From the NCBI GenBank assembly GCA_039810245.1, contig JBDHWQ010000006.1, positions 1 through 64,000 on the forward strand: a stretch of DNA of 64,000 bases, in the 5' to 3' direction. Positions 17,371 to 25,473 of the stretch are shown here, in pieces; position 1 is the first letter of the stretch; each line of letters starts with the position of its first letter. The notes beneath the pieces were generated by a model, which was not told the origin of the DNA, ran no database searches, and worked only from the letters and a program-made list of their open reading frames with translations. Position numbers and translations under genes: made by a program. Origin of the DNA: CALDSL01 sp039810245 (GTDB lineage Bacteria > Chloroflexota > Anaerolineae > Anaerolineales > Anaerolineaceae).

Positions 17371-17436
17371 AGAGCTTTCATCTTTTATTGGTGTAATTCG
17401 TGATTAAGCTTTTGTCGCGTTCTTCTCAGGTGTGCG

Positions 17437-18195
17437 ATGGAAAATGAGCCGGTTTTGTGCGTGGAACATGTGAGCATGGTCTTCCCCGATAACAATGGTG
17501 GGCTGCACGTGCTGCGTGACGTCACCTTTGCGGTGGAGTGCCAGGAGTTCGTGTGCATCCTGGGGCCATCCGGCAGCGGCAAAAGCACGCTGCTGCGCAT
17601 CATCGCCGGGCTGCTGCAGCCCACGCGCGGCGAGGTGCTGTTTGAAGGCACGCCCGAGGGGCTGCACCGGCCGCGGGTGGGGCTGGTGTTCCAGCAGGCC
17701 AACCTGATGCCCTGGCGCACCGCGCTGGAGAACATCAGCCTGCCGCTGGAGCTGCAGGGGATGAGCCCGCAGCAGGCGCGCGAGCCGGCACGCGCATTGA
17801 TGGCGCAGATGGGCCTGGAAGGTTTTGAAGAATCCTGGCCGCGCGACCTGTCGGGCGGCATGGCACAGCGCGTGGCTATTGCGCGCTCGCTGGTGCAGGA
17901 CCCCGACCTGATGCTGCTGGACGAGCCGTTTGGCTCGCTGGACGCGCTGACGCGCGAGCGCATGGGCGCCGAGCTGCTGGACCTGTGGCAGGCGCGGCGC
18001 AAGACGATGCTGATGGTGACGCATTCGATTTCCGAGGCGCTGCTGCTGGCCGACCGCGTGCTGGTGCTCACCCCGCGCCCCGGCAGCGTGGAGCTGGATT
18101 TGCCGGTCGACCTGCCCCGCCCGCGCAGCGACGATGAGCGCTACAGCGCGCGCTTCGGCGAGCTGGCGCGCGAATTGAAACGCGCCATCGCCTGA
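17437..18195 (+). CDS. ABC transporter ATPase of the riboflavin importer (RibZ-like)
   Basis: A 252-aa ATP-binding subunit with Walker A GPSGSGKST (about residues 43-51), Q-loop VFQQANLMPWRT, signature LSGGMAQRVAIAR, Walker B LMLLDEPFGSLD and H-loop VTHSISEA. The sequence belongs to the SsuB/TauB/NrtD branch that works with NMT1-type binding proteins. It is the third gene of the riboswitch-controlled operon, 66 bp after the binding protein, and energises import. Its stop codon is 3 bp from the stop of the convergent oxidoreductase gene. Confidence 0.88.
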   Translation: MENEPVLCVEHVSMVFPDNNGGLHVLRDVTFAVECQEFVCILGPSGSGKSTLLRIIAGLLQPTRGEVLFEGTPEGLHRPRVGLVFQQANLMPWRTALENISLPLELQGMSPQQAREPARALMAQMGLEGFEESWPRDLSGGMAQRVAIARSLVQDPDLMLLDEPFGSLDALTRERMGAELLDLWQARRKTMLMVTHSISEALLLADRVLVLTPRPGSVELDLPVDLPRPRSDDERYSARFGELARELKRAIA

Positions 18196-18198
18196 ACG

Positions 18199-18867
18199 CT
18201 ATCGCACCACGCGCACGTTGACCATACCGGTGCCCAACGCGCCCCACAGGCGCAGCCACAGCGGCAGATACATTTCTACCCCGCGCGCGGTGGTGATATC
18301 GCCCAGATCGAAGATGTCCTGCCAGCCAAAGCTGCGCAGCAGGCTGGCGACTTCGGCTTTGGCCGCGGCGTCGTTGCCGCTGAGGAAAACCGTGTGCTGC
18401 CCATCGCCCAGCAGGGCGGGGTAGGCCATCAGCCGGGCGGTGACGGTGTTGAGCGTCTTTACCACCCGCGCGCCGGGGAAGGCGCGTTGGATTTGCTCGC
18501 CCAGCGAATCGTCGTTGCTGATAAACAGGGTGGGCGGCATACCGCGTGAAAAGTCGAGCGGGTTGGCGATGTCGATCAGGATTTTGCCGTCCAGCCGTTC
18601 CGCGCCTGCGGCGCGCAGCGCATCCAGGCTGCCCGCGCCGTTGGTGGCATTAACCACCAGCTCGGCAAACGAGGCTGCTTCGGCGTACGTAGCCAGTTTG
18701 ACCGCCGGGTTGGCGTCCATCCACTGCCGGAAACCTTCATCACCTGCGCCGCGCTCAAAAGTCTTTTGCGGGTCGCGCGTGCCCATGCGCACGCTGTGGC
18801 CAAGCTCCACCAACCGGGCGGCGATAGCCTGGCCCACCATGCCGGTACCTAATACGGCGATGTTCAT
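18199..18867 (-). CDS. NAD(P)-binding protein, F420-dependent NADP oxidoreductase-like
   Basis: A 222-aa Rossmann-fold protein. The N-terminus IAVLGTGMVGQAIAARLVELGH is a classic dinucleotide-binding GxGxxG loop; the following GTRDP (residues 30-34) is a common NADP-phosphate contact in the NpdG-like family. The rest includes the family's LIDIANPLDFSRG strand-loop. Relatives use F420 or NADPH as hydride carriers, but no F420 contact can be assigned from sequence alone. The ATG overlaps the stop of the upstream VOC gene by one base (TAATG), so the two are coupled. Confidence 0.78.
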   Translation of the reverse strand: MNIAVLGTGMVGQAIAARLVELGHSVRMGTRDPQKTFERGAGDEGFRQWMDANPAVKLATYAEAASFAELVVNATNGAGSLDALRAAGAERLDGKILIDIANPLDFSRGMPPTLFISNDDSLGEQIQRAFPGARVVKTLNTVTARLMAYPALLGDGQHTVFLSGNDAAAKAEVASLLRSFGWQDIFDLGDITTARGVEMYLPLWLRLWGALGTGMVNVRVVR

Positions 18868-19349
18868 TATCCCACCTGCGTTTCTTCTGACGCGCGCTGC
18901 AGCGCGGCGATATCCAGTTTGGTCATTTGCAGCATGGCCTGCATCACGCGCTGGGCCTTCACCGGGTCGGGCTGGCTGAGCAGCTCAGGCAGCGCGGTCG
19001 GGACGATCTGCCAGCTCAGCCCGTAGCGGTCGGTCAGCCAGCCGCACTGGTCGGGACGGCCGCCATCCGTCAGGCGCTCCCACAGCCGGTCGACTTCTTC
19101 CTGGGTTTCGCAGTTGACGTAGAAGGATATGGCCGGGGTAAAGTGGAATTCCGGCCCGCCGTTGATGGCGGAAAACGCCTGCCCATTGAGGGTGAAAGCC
19201 ACCACCATGGCCGTGCCGGGTTCGCCGGGGCCGGCTTCAGTGTAGCGGCTGACGGAATCGATGCGCGAGTTGGGAAAGAGCGAGGTGTAAAACGCTGCGG
19301 CTTCTTCCGCCTGTCCGTCGAACCATAAGAAGGGAGTTATCTTTTGCAT
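18867..19349 (-). CDS. VOC family protein (PhnB/glyoxalase-like)
   Basis: A 160-aa protein of the vicinal-oxygen-chelate fold, PhnB-like branch, starting ITPFLWFDGQAEEAAAFYTSLFPNS and continuing with FTLNGQAFSAINGGPEFHFTPAISFYVNC, where His and Glu positions could bind a metal. Enzymatic function is not known for most of this branch. The start at 19349 begins the conserved domain; an upstream in-frame extension to 19511 has no domain match. Its stop codon overlaps the next gene's ATG by one base. Confidence 0.85.
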   Translation of the reverse strand: MQKITPFLWFDGQAEEAAAFYTSLFPNSRIDSVSRYTEAGPGEPGTAMVVAFTLNGQAFSAINGGPEFHFTPAISFYVNCETQEEVDRLWERLTDGGRPDQCGWLTDRYGLSWQIVPTALPELLSQPDPVKAQRVMQAMLQMTKLDIAALQRASEETQVG

Positions 19350-19426
19350 GTGCCTCTCCTGTGCAAAATTTTTGTGCGGCAGGGTGTCCGTGTTGGTTGG
19401 TTCCATGCTAGCACGCCCAGACCGGC

Positions 19427-19446
19427 AGTACAAGAAATTATGTACT
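19427..19446. promoter_or_regulatory. inverted repeat upstream of the VOC gene
   Basis: AGTACA and TGTACT, perfect 6-bp arms 8 bp apart, about 80 bp before the VOC start in an A/T-rich stretch. It could be an operator; the regulator is unknown. Confidence 0.35.
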
Positions 19447-19482
19447 AATTCTATATACAATAGCAGATTCCCCCGCCCGCGC

Positions 19483-19511
19483 TTGACTCTGCCGCGGGTT
19501 CGTGCTACCAT
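19483..19511 (+). promoter_or_regulatory. promoter of a 27-codon ORF transcript
   Basis: TTGACT at 19483-19488, a 17-bp spacer and TACCAT at 19506-19511. A strong Shine-Dalgarno and short ORF follow. Confidence 0.65.
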
Positions 19512-19553
19512 TGCCGTGTTCGATCAACGATCTCGAAAGGAGGTGTGCCCCGT

Positions 19554-19637
19554 ATGGCAAAATCCATCGTTCACCCGGCCGCGCAGGCGGCTGTCGTTCT
19601 GTTTTGTCTGATCGGGGTGCGCCCGGTTCTGGCCTAG
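19554..19637 (+). CDS. small hydrophobic peptide, possible leader peptide
   Basis: A 27-codon ORF beginning MAKSIVHPAAQ, followed by a hydrophobic stretch with one Cys (AAVVLFCLIGV) and ending PVLA. It resembles a minimal membrane or signal peptide. The evidence that it is expressed is in its signals: a -35/-10 promoter 40 bp upstream, the full Shine-Dalgarno AAAGGAGGTG at 19536-19545 with 8-nt spacing, and an intrinsic terminator just downstream. It may be a free-standing small protein or a leader peptide that attenuates the RIO1 kinase gene 104 bp further on. No relative is recognised. Confidence 0.5.
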   Translation: MAKSIVHPAAQAAVVLFCLIGVRPVLA

Positions 19638-19659
19638 CCGTTTCATCACGTGCATGGCC

Positions 19660-19694
19660 GCCGCCGCAGACCCCTGCCGGTGGCGTTTTTGTTT
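19660..19694 (+). terminator. intrinsic terminator after the small ORF
   Basis: Arms GCCGCC-GCAG (19660-19669) and CTGC-GGTGGC (19674-19684, one bulged C) pair around a 4-nt loop, followed by GTTTTTGTTT. It lies between the 27-codon ORF and the RIO1 kinase gene. Confidence 0.7.
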
Positions 19695-19741
19695 AAATCC
19701 CGACGCCCATCCAAAAATACCTTTCGAGAGAGTGAACGTAT

Positions 19742-20731
19742 ATGTTTTCTTCGTACGATGCAGACGATTCGCGCTTGCGCACCCGCCAGGAACGGCGCGC
19801 GCGCAAAGCCGTTGCCAAAAAGACGCTGAAGGGCAAGCGCAGCGACCACGTGGTGCTGGATGAGATCGTGCAGTATGGCCGGCCGGGCGAAGTGGACGGC
19901 CAGGAAGTGTTTCAGCCCACCCTGTCGGCTTCGCGCCACGAACGTATCTGGATTCTCAACTACCTGGGCGGGTTCTTCGAAGAAGAGAAGATCACCGATG
20001 TGCTGCGCAAGGTGAAAGGCGGCAAAGAAGCCAACGTGTACTGCTGTTCCGCCCACCCGCAGACTGGGTTTGGGCTGGTGGCGGCCAAGCTCTACCGCCC
20101 GCGCATGATGCGCAACCTGCGCAATGACGCGCGTTACCGCCAGGGCCGCAAAATCCTGGACGAGTACGGCAAAGAGGTGCGGGATGGCCGTTACCTCAAG
20201 GCGGTACAGCATGGCACCGATGTGGGTAAAGAGCTGCTGCACATGTCGTGGATTGAGCATGAATACCAGACTATGGAGCTGCTGTTCGCCGCCGGCGTGC
20301 CGCTGCCGCGCCCGCTGGCGCGCGGCTATAACACCATCCTGATGGAGTACGTTGGCGAGCTGGACACGCCCGCGCCCACCCTTAATACAGTGACCCTGGA
20401 GCCCGCCGAGGCGCGCCGCCTGTTTGAGAAGCTGATGGCCGCGGTGGAGACGATGCTGGCCAACGGCCGCGTGCATGCCGACCTTTCGGCCTATAACGTG
20501 CTGTATTGGAACGGCGACGTGCGTATCATCGACTTCCCCCAGGCGGTCGACCCGGCGACCAACCGCGATGCGTTCGATATCTTCCGCCGCGATGTGCAGC
20601 GCATGTGCCAGTACTTCGCCCGCGCAGTGCCCGGGCTGGACGCGTGGCAGATCGCTACCGGCATGTGGCAGCGCAACGTGGGGCCGGACGTGATGCCGCT
20701 GCCATTCGAGGATGAAGAGGCGGAGGAGTGA
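19742..20731 (+). CDS. RIO1-type atypical serine kinase
   Basis: A 329-aa cytosolic protein. The kinase domain starts near residue 80 with an ATP-loop GGKEANVYCC and Lys in LVAAKLYR; the catalytic loop is HADLSAYNVLYW and the metal-binding DFG equivalent is IIDFPQAVD. The basic N-terminus (residues 8-40) is typical of RIO1. In archaea and eukaryotes RIO1 helps mature the small ribosomal subunit; the role in bacteria is unclear. The last codons overlap the GTG of a downstream MFS gene (GTGA), so both are co-translated. An intrinsic terminator at 19660-19694 separates it from the small upstream ORF. Confidence 0.88.
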   Translation: MFSSYDADDSRLRTRQERRARKAVAKKTLKGKRSDHVVLDEIVQYGRPGEVDGQEVFQPTLSASRHERIWILNYLGGFFEEEKITDVLRKVKGGKEANVYCCSAHPQTGFGLVAAKLYRPRMMRNLRNDARYRQGRKILDEYGKEVRDGRYLKAVQHGTDVGKELLHMSWIEHEYQTMELLFAAGVPLPRPLARGYNTILMEYVGELDTPAPTLNTVTLEPAEARRLFEKLMAAVETMLANGRVHADLSAYNVLYWNGDVRIIDFPQAVDPATNRDAFDIFRRDVQRMCQYFARAVPGLDAWQIATGMWQRNVGPDVMPLPFEDEEAEE

Positions 20732-22008
20732 GGCGACTGCCCGCGCGGCGCGTGTACGTGTTTCTGAGCGCCAGCAGCGCGCTGATTGATGCGCTGATGT
20801 TCACCGTGCTGCCGGTCTATTTCGTCAGCACGGTGAAGATGAACGCGCTGCAACTGGTGCTGGTGGGTACTGCCCTGGAAGGCACGGTGCTGCTGCTGGA
20901 AGTGCCCACCGGCGTGATCGCCGATACGTTCAGCCACCGCCTGTCGGTGATCATCGGCATGGCGGTGCTGGGCGCGGGCTTCGTGCTTACGGGGCTGGCG
21001 CCGTGGTTCGGCTGGATCCTGGCGGCCCAGGTGATCAACGGGGCGGGCTATACCTTCCTCAGCGGGGCGCTGGATGCCTGGCTGGCGAACGAAGTGGGCG
21101 AGCAGGCGGTGGGCGAGGTGTACCTGCGCGCCGGGCAGGTTGCGCGCGTCTGCGGGTTGGCCGGGGTGGGGGCCAGCATGCTGTTTGGCAGCCTGTACCC
21201 CGGGCTGCCTTATTCGCTGGGCGGGGCGCTGTACCTGCTGCTGGCGCTCTTCCTGGCCCTGGCCATGCCCGAAACCAACTTCCGCCCGCTGCACCCGGCG
21301 GATGGCGCGGCGCGCGATCGCAACCCACTGCGCGCCATGCAGCGCACCTTGCGGGTGGGGGCGGCAGCCATGCGCGGATCGAATCTGCTGGTGGGTCTGG
21401 CGGTGGTGGTGTTCATCCTGGGCGCGTCCAGTGAAGGCTGGGACCGCCTGGCCAGCCCGCACCTGCTGGCCAGCTTCCCGTCTGCCTTTGGCGATCTGCC
21501 GCAGGTGGTGTGGCTGGGCGGCATCAAAGTGGTGGGCACGCTGTTCACCCTGGCGCTGGTCGAAGGGCTGCGCCGGCGGTTGGAGCGCGTAACGCGCGAC
21601 CCGGCGCAGACCGCGGCCTGGCTGCTGGGCATCACCCTGATGATGGCCGGGCTGGGGCTGGCGTTTGCGTTGGCGGGCAGCTTCTGGGCCGCGGTGATCT
21701 TCTTCCTGCCTTACGGCACGCTGCGCGCGCTGCGCGAGCCGCTGTATAACGCCTGGGTGGTGCAGCGCGTGACGCCGCGCGCCCGCGCCACCATGCTGTC
21801 AATGTTCAGCCAGATGGACGCGTTTGGTCAGGTGCTGGGCGGGCCTGCGGTGGGGGCGCTGGGGCTGCGCTCGCTGCGCGCCGCGCTGGCGGCCAGCGCG
21901 CTGCTGCTGGCCCCGGCCGCCGCGCTGTTCGCCCGGGCGCGCGGCCAGGAGCAATCGTCCGCCGAGGCAGCGCAACCAGTGAACGACGGTAGTGACCCCG
22001 TAGAATGA
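20728..22008 (+). CDS. MFS transporter
   Basis: A 426-aa membrane protein starting at a GTG that overlaps the RIO1 stop. About twelve hydrophobic segments are visible; the helix 2-3 loop reads VPTGVIADTFSHRLS, a variant of the MFS signature. The first half resembles DHA1-type multidrug exporters and the second half is more divergent. The substrate is unknown. Translational coupling to a RIO1 kinase is unusual and is the only functional hint. Confidence 0.8.
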   Translation: MRRLPARRVYVFLSASSALIDALMFTVLPVYFVSTVKMNALQLVLVGTALEGTVLLLEVPTGVIADTFSHRLSVIIGMAVLGAGFVLTGLAPWFGWILAAQVINGAGYTFLSGALDAWLANEVGEQAVGEVYLRAGQVARVCGLAGVGASMLFGSLYPGLPYSLGGALYLLLALFLALAMPETNFRPLHPADGAARDRNPLRAMQRTLRVGAAAMRGSNLLVGLAVVVFILGASSEGWDRLASPHLLASFPSAFGDLPQVVWLGGIKVVGTLFTLALVEGLRRRLERVTRDPAQTAAWLLGITLMMAGLGLAFALAGSFWAAVIFFLPYGTLRALREPLYNAWVVQRVTPRARATMLSMFSQMDAFGQVLGGPAVGALGLRSLRAALAASALLLAPAAALFARARGQEQSSAEAAQPVNDGSDPVE

Positions 22009-22113
22009 AAAGCGCGATTTGGAGGGAAGCTAAACTCTTCCTGTAAAACGCGTGTTTTATCCAGTGGGGCGACATAACCTGCACACCTCCGGGCGGCGGC
22101 CGGAGGGACGGGG

Positions 22114-22119
22114 TATAAT
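22114..22119 (+). promoter_or_regulatory. -10 box of holB, predicted leaderless
   Basis: TATAAT preceded by GG and followed by exactly 6 nt and the ATG at 22126. No Shine-Dalgarno fits. No clear -35 element is seen at the usual distance. Confidence 0.6.
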
Positions 22120-22125
22120 CTCTGT

Positions 22126-23139
22126 ATGCCCTGGAACCTCACCGGCCACGAATGGGCCACCAATATTCTCAGCCAGCACATCGCTCGCGGCGAGATGCGC
22201 CACGCGTACCTGATCACCGGCCCGGCCGGGGTGGGGCGGCGCACGCTGGCGCTGCGCTTCGCCCAGGCGGTCAATTGCACTCAGCCGCCCGCGCCGGGAC
22301 TGCCGTGCGGCGCATGCCGCGCCTGCATCCAGATCGAGCGCATGGCCCACCCCGACCTGTCGGTGGTGCAGGCGGCGCGCGAGGGCGGCGATATTCCGGT
22401 GGACGCCATCCGCCAGTTGCAGCGCGCGCTGATGCTGGCCCCGTATGAAGCCCGCTACCGCGTGGCGCTGCTGCTGCGCTTCGAAGAGGCCAACGCCAGC
22501 GCGCAAAACGCGCTGCTGAAGACCCTGGAAGAAGCCCCCGAGCGCGTGATCCTGCTGCTGACCGCCGAGAGCGCCGAAGCGCTGCTGCCCACCATTGTCT
22601 CGCGCTGCGAAATCCTGCGGCTGCGCCCGCTGCCGCTGGACGTGGTGCAGGCCAGCCTGGCGTCGCGCGGCGTGCCCGCCGAACAGGCGGGTTTGCTGGC
22701 GCACGTTTGCGGCGGCCGGCCGGGGCTGGCCTTCCGGCTCAGCCAGGACGCGCCGCGCATGGAGCAGCGCGCCGAATGGCTGGACGAGCTGTGGCGGCTG
22801 CTGCATGCCGGCCGCGCCGAGCGCTTCGCCTTTGCCGAACGCGCCGCCAGCGCGCGCGGTGGCGCGCGGGAAGACCGCGAAACGCTGCGCATAAACCTGC
22901 GCGCTATGATCCTCACCTGGCTGTCGTTCTGGCGCGACGCGCTGCTGCGCGCCGCGGGGGCATCCGCCCCGCTGACCAACCCGGACCAGGCGGAGCGCGT
23001 GGAACAGGCGGCAATTGCCGCCGAAATCGGCGGGGCGCGGCGCGTGATCACCGCGCTGGAAGACAGCCTGCCGCGCCTGGGGAATGCGAATTTGCAGCTG
23101 CTGATCGAATCGCTGCTGCTCGACCTGCCGCGGCTGTAA
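22126..23139 (+). CDS. holB: DNA polymerase III, delta' subunit
   Basis: A 337-aa clamp-loader subunit. Residues 1-200 form an AAA+ module: a P-loop-like TGPAGVGRRTLALRF (the Lys of Walker A is replaced by Arg, as delta' subunits do not hydrolyse ATP), a Cys-rich zinc-binding insertion CGACRAC, the arginine-finger region ASAQNALLKTLEEAP and sensor segment IVSRCE. With DnaX and delta it loads the beta clamp on DNA in the replisome. It starts 6 nt after a TATAAT box, so the mRNA is likely leaderless. A terminator hairpin follows. Confidence 0.9.
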   Translation: MPWNLTGHEWATNILSQHIARGEMRHAYLITGPAGVGRRTLALRFAQAVNCTQPPAPGLPCGACRACIQIERMAHPDLSVVQAAREGGDIPVDAIRQLQRALMLAPYEARYRVALLLRFEEANASAQNALLKTLEEAPERVILLLTAESAEALLPTIVSRCEILRLRPLPLDVVQASLASRGVPAEQAGLLAHVCGGRPGLAFRLSQDAPRMEQRAEWLDELWRLLHAGRAERFAFAERAASARGGAREDRETLRINLRAMILTWLSFWRDALLRAAGASAPLTNPDQAERVEQAAIAAEIGGARRVITALEDSLPRLGNANLQLLIESLLLDLPRL

Positions 23140-23156
23140 CAAAGACAAAAGAAAAT

Positions 23157-23206
23157 AACCCTCGCCAGCAGCCTGCGCCAGAGCGCGGAATGCTGGCGGG
23201 TTTATT
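23157..23206 (+). terminator. terminator after holB
   Basis: Arms near 23157-23170 (ending CGCCAGCA) and 23191-23202 (starting TGCTGGCG) form a stem of about 13 bp with a 20-nt loop, followed by the T-rich TTTATTCATTTTC. Confidence 0.65.
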
Positions 23207-23260
23207 CATTTTCGAGGCTGCAGGCAGTGCGACCGGCCGGGTAACAGGGTATACCGTTGA

Positions 23261-23289
23261 TTTATGAATAATTATAGATATGCTACAAT
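23261..23289 (+). promoter_or_regulatory. promoter of the kai operon
   Basis: An extended -10 (TGC then TACAAT at 23284-23289) with TTTATG at 23261-23266, 17 bp upstream, in an A/T-rich patch that stands out from the surrounding GC-rich DNA. Confidence 0.55.
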
Positions 23290-23357
23290 TATTCTGCATG
23301 GGGGAAGCAGCGGATGTAGCCATACGCCCGTAACCTGTAATTTGAAAAGGTGATGTT

Positions 23358-25091
23358 ATGGAGAAATCTTTCTCAGACCAGGATATCGCAAATGGGCTGG
23401 TGAAGAGTAAAACCGGTATTAATGGTTTAGATGAGGTGCTGGATGGCGGATTTCCGGTTGGCCGCTCCACGCTGATTTGTGGCGCAGCGGGTTGCGGCAA
23501 AACGCTGATGGCGTGCGAGTTCCTGGTACATGGAGCTACGTTGTTCGATGAGCCGGGCGTATTTATCGCTTTCGAGGAAACGCCCGAAGAGATGGCGCAA
23601 AACCTGGCCTCGCTGGGCATAGACCTGAACCAGCTCATCGCCGAGAAAAAGATCTTTGTGGATTACGTCAAGGTGGATCGCAGCGAGATCGAGGAAACCG
23701 GCGAGTACGACCTGGAAGGGCTATATATCCGCCTCGCCAACGCCATCCAGACCGTGGGCGCAAAACGCGTAGTATTGGATACGGTTGAAGCCATTTTCAC
23801 CGGCTTCGCCAATGAATCCATCCTGCGCTCCGAGCTGCGCCGGCTGTTCCGCTGGCTGAAAGACCGCGGGCTGACGGCGGTGATCACCGCCGAGCGCGGG
23901 CAGGGGATGATTACCCGGCACGGTTTGGAAGAATATGTGTCCGACTGCGTCATCTTGCTCGAAAATCATATGCGCGAGGGAATTGCCACGCGCACCCTGC
24001 GCGTGGTGAAGTACCGCGGCTCGCGCCACGGTAATAATGAATACCCATTCCTGATCGACCAGAGCGGTATCTGGGTGATGCCGATCACCTCTGTGGGCCT
24101 GGATTACCCGATCTCGCACGATTTTATCTCGACCGGCATTCCGCGGCTGGATACCATGTTAAATGGCCACGGGTATTACCGCGGCAGCAGCGTGCTGCTT
24201 TCCGGCACGGCCGGCACGGGCAAGACGATCCTGGCCTCGCACCTGGCGGATGCCACCTGCCGGAACGGCGAGCGCTGCCTGCTGATTGCCTTTGAAGAAT
24301 CGGCCGGGCATATTATGCGCAACGTCGCCTCGGCGGGCATTGACCTGCGGCAGTGGCTGGACCAGGGCCTGCTGCACTTTCACACCGCGCGGCCTTCGCT
24401 GCTGGGCGCCGAGCTGCACCTGCTGACGATCCATAAGCTGGTGACGGAATTCCAGCCTAGCGTAGTGATTATGGACCCGATCACCAACCTGGTGCAGATC
24501 GCCAGCCTGTTTGAAGTCAAATCCTTGCTGGTGCGCATCCTGGACTTCCTCAAAAAGCAGAGCATCACCAGCCTGTTCACCAGCCTGACCGAAGGCGGCG
24601 AGGCTCTGGAACAGACCAACGTGGGCATTTCATCATTGATGGACACCTGGATTTTGCTGTCCAACATCGAAACCAACGGTGAGCGCAACCGGATCATCAC
24701 TGTGCTTAAATCACGCGGCATGGCGCACTCCAACCAGGGGCGCGAGTTCCGCATCACCGATCGCGGCGTGCAGATACTGGACGTGTACACCGGCCAGAGA
24801 ATGCTGACCGGCTCCGCGCGTCTTTACCAGGAAGCGGTGGAACGCAGCGCCGCCGAGCAGCGCCGCGTGGAGCTGGATCACCGCAAACGCGAGTTTGAGC
24901 GCAAGCGCCGCGTGCTGCTGGCACAGATCGAAGACCTGCAGGCCGCCCTGGACAACGAAGAAATGGAGCTGCGCCAGACGATTGAACAATCTGAACAGCA
25001 GGATGAGGTCCGCCTAAGCGACCGCGAGCAGATGGCGCAATCACGTCAGGGAGATACTGAAGCATCCCAACCCGCGCAGGAAGGTGATTAG
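23358..25091 (+). CDS. kaiC: KaiC-like clock ATPase
   Basis: A 577-aa double RecA-like ATPase. CI has Walker A GAAGCGKT (42-49) and the Glu pair in AFEETPEE; CII has Walker A GTAGTGKT (about 283-290) and AFEESAGH. In CII the segment GISSLMD places Ser425-Ser426 where Synechococcus KaiC has the phosphosites Ser431-Thr432, so autophosphorylation is plausible with a Ser-Ser pair. The last 90 residues form a charged coiled coil replacing the short KaiA-binding tail of cyanobacterial KaiC; no kaiA gene is present. AAAAGGTGAT precedes the ATG. It heads an operon with two kaiB genes and a PAS histidine kinase. Confidence 0.93.
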   Translation: MEKSFSDQDIANGLVKSKTGINGLDEVLDGGFPVGRSTLICGAAGCGKTLMACEFLVHGATLFDEPGVFIAFEETPEEMAQNLASLGIDLNQLIAEKKIFVDYVKVDRSEIEETGEYDLEGLYIRLANAIQTVGAKRVVLDTVEAIFTGFANESILRSELRRLFRWLKDRGLTAVITAERGQGMITRHGLEEYVSDCVILLENHMREGIATRTLRVVKYRGSRHGNNEYPFLIDQSGIWVMPITSVGLDYPISHDFISTGIPRLDTMLNGHGYYRGSSVLLSGTAGTGKTILASHLADATCRNGERCLLIAFEESAGHIMRNVASAGIDLRQWLDQGLLHFHTARPSLLGAELHLLTIHKLVTEFQPSVVIMDPITNLVQIASLFEVKSLLVRILDFLKKQSITSLFTSLTEGGEALEQTNVGISSLMDTWILLSNIETNGERNRIITVLKSRGMAHSNQGREFRITDRGVQILDVYTGQRMLTGSARLYQEAVERSAAEQRRVELDHRKREFERKRRVLLAQIEDLQAALDNEEMELRQTIEQSEQQDEVRLSDREQMAQSRQGDTEASQPAQEGD

Positions 25092-25095
25092 AGCC

Positions 25096-25428
25096 ATGTC
25101 GGAACTTGAGAATAACACCCTGGGCGACGAAGAAATCCTGTCGGATGATGGCATGACATACCAGTTGCGCCTGTACGTGGCCGGGCAGACGCCAAAATCG
25201 CTGGCGGCGTTTCGCAACCTCAAAAAAATCTGCGAGGAACACCTGGCCGGGAAATATGTGATTGAAGTAATTGACCTGCTGGAAAACCCCACCCTGGCTC
25301 GCGGCGACCAGATTCTAGCGATCCCTACCCTGGTCCGCAAGCTCCCCACGCCTGTGAAGAAAATCATCGGCGACTTATCCAACACCGAGCGTGTATTGGT
25401 TGGTCTCGACCTGCGCCCGCTCCGTTAG
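25096..25428 (+). CDS. kaiB: KaiB-like protein 1
   Basis: A 110-aa thioredoxin-like KaiB protein: core YQLRLYVAGQTPKSLAAFRNLKKIC, IEVIDLLENPTLARGDQILAIPTLVRKLP and the C-terminal IGDLSNTERVLVGLDL. KaiB binds the CI ring of KaiC after switching fold and drives the dephosphorylation phase of the clock. An acidic N-terminal extension of about 24 residues precedes the core. The gene starts 4 bp after the kaiC stop; a GTG at 25084 overlapping kaiC is an alternative start. Confidence 0.93.
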   Translation: MSELENNTLGDEEILSDDGMTYQLRLYVAGQTPKSLAAFRNLKKICEEHLAGKYVIEVIDLLENPTLARGDQILAIPTLVRKLPTPVKKIIGDLSNTERVLVGLDLRPLR

Positions 25429-25473
25429 CGCTGCTCTGCGCCGGCGGTAAATACAAAACGAAGGGCGGATCTA

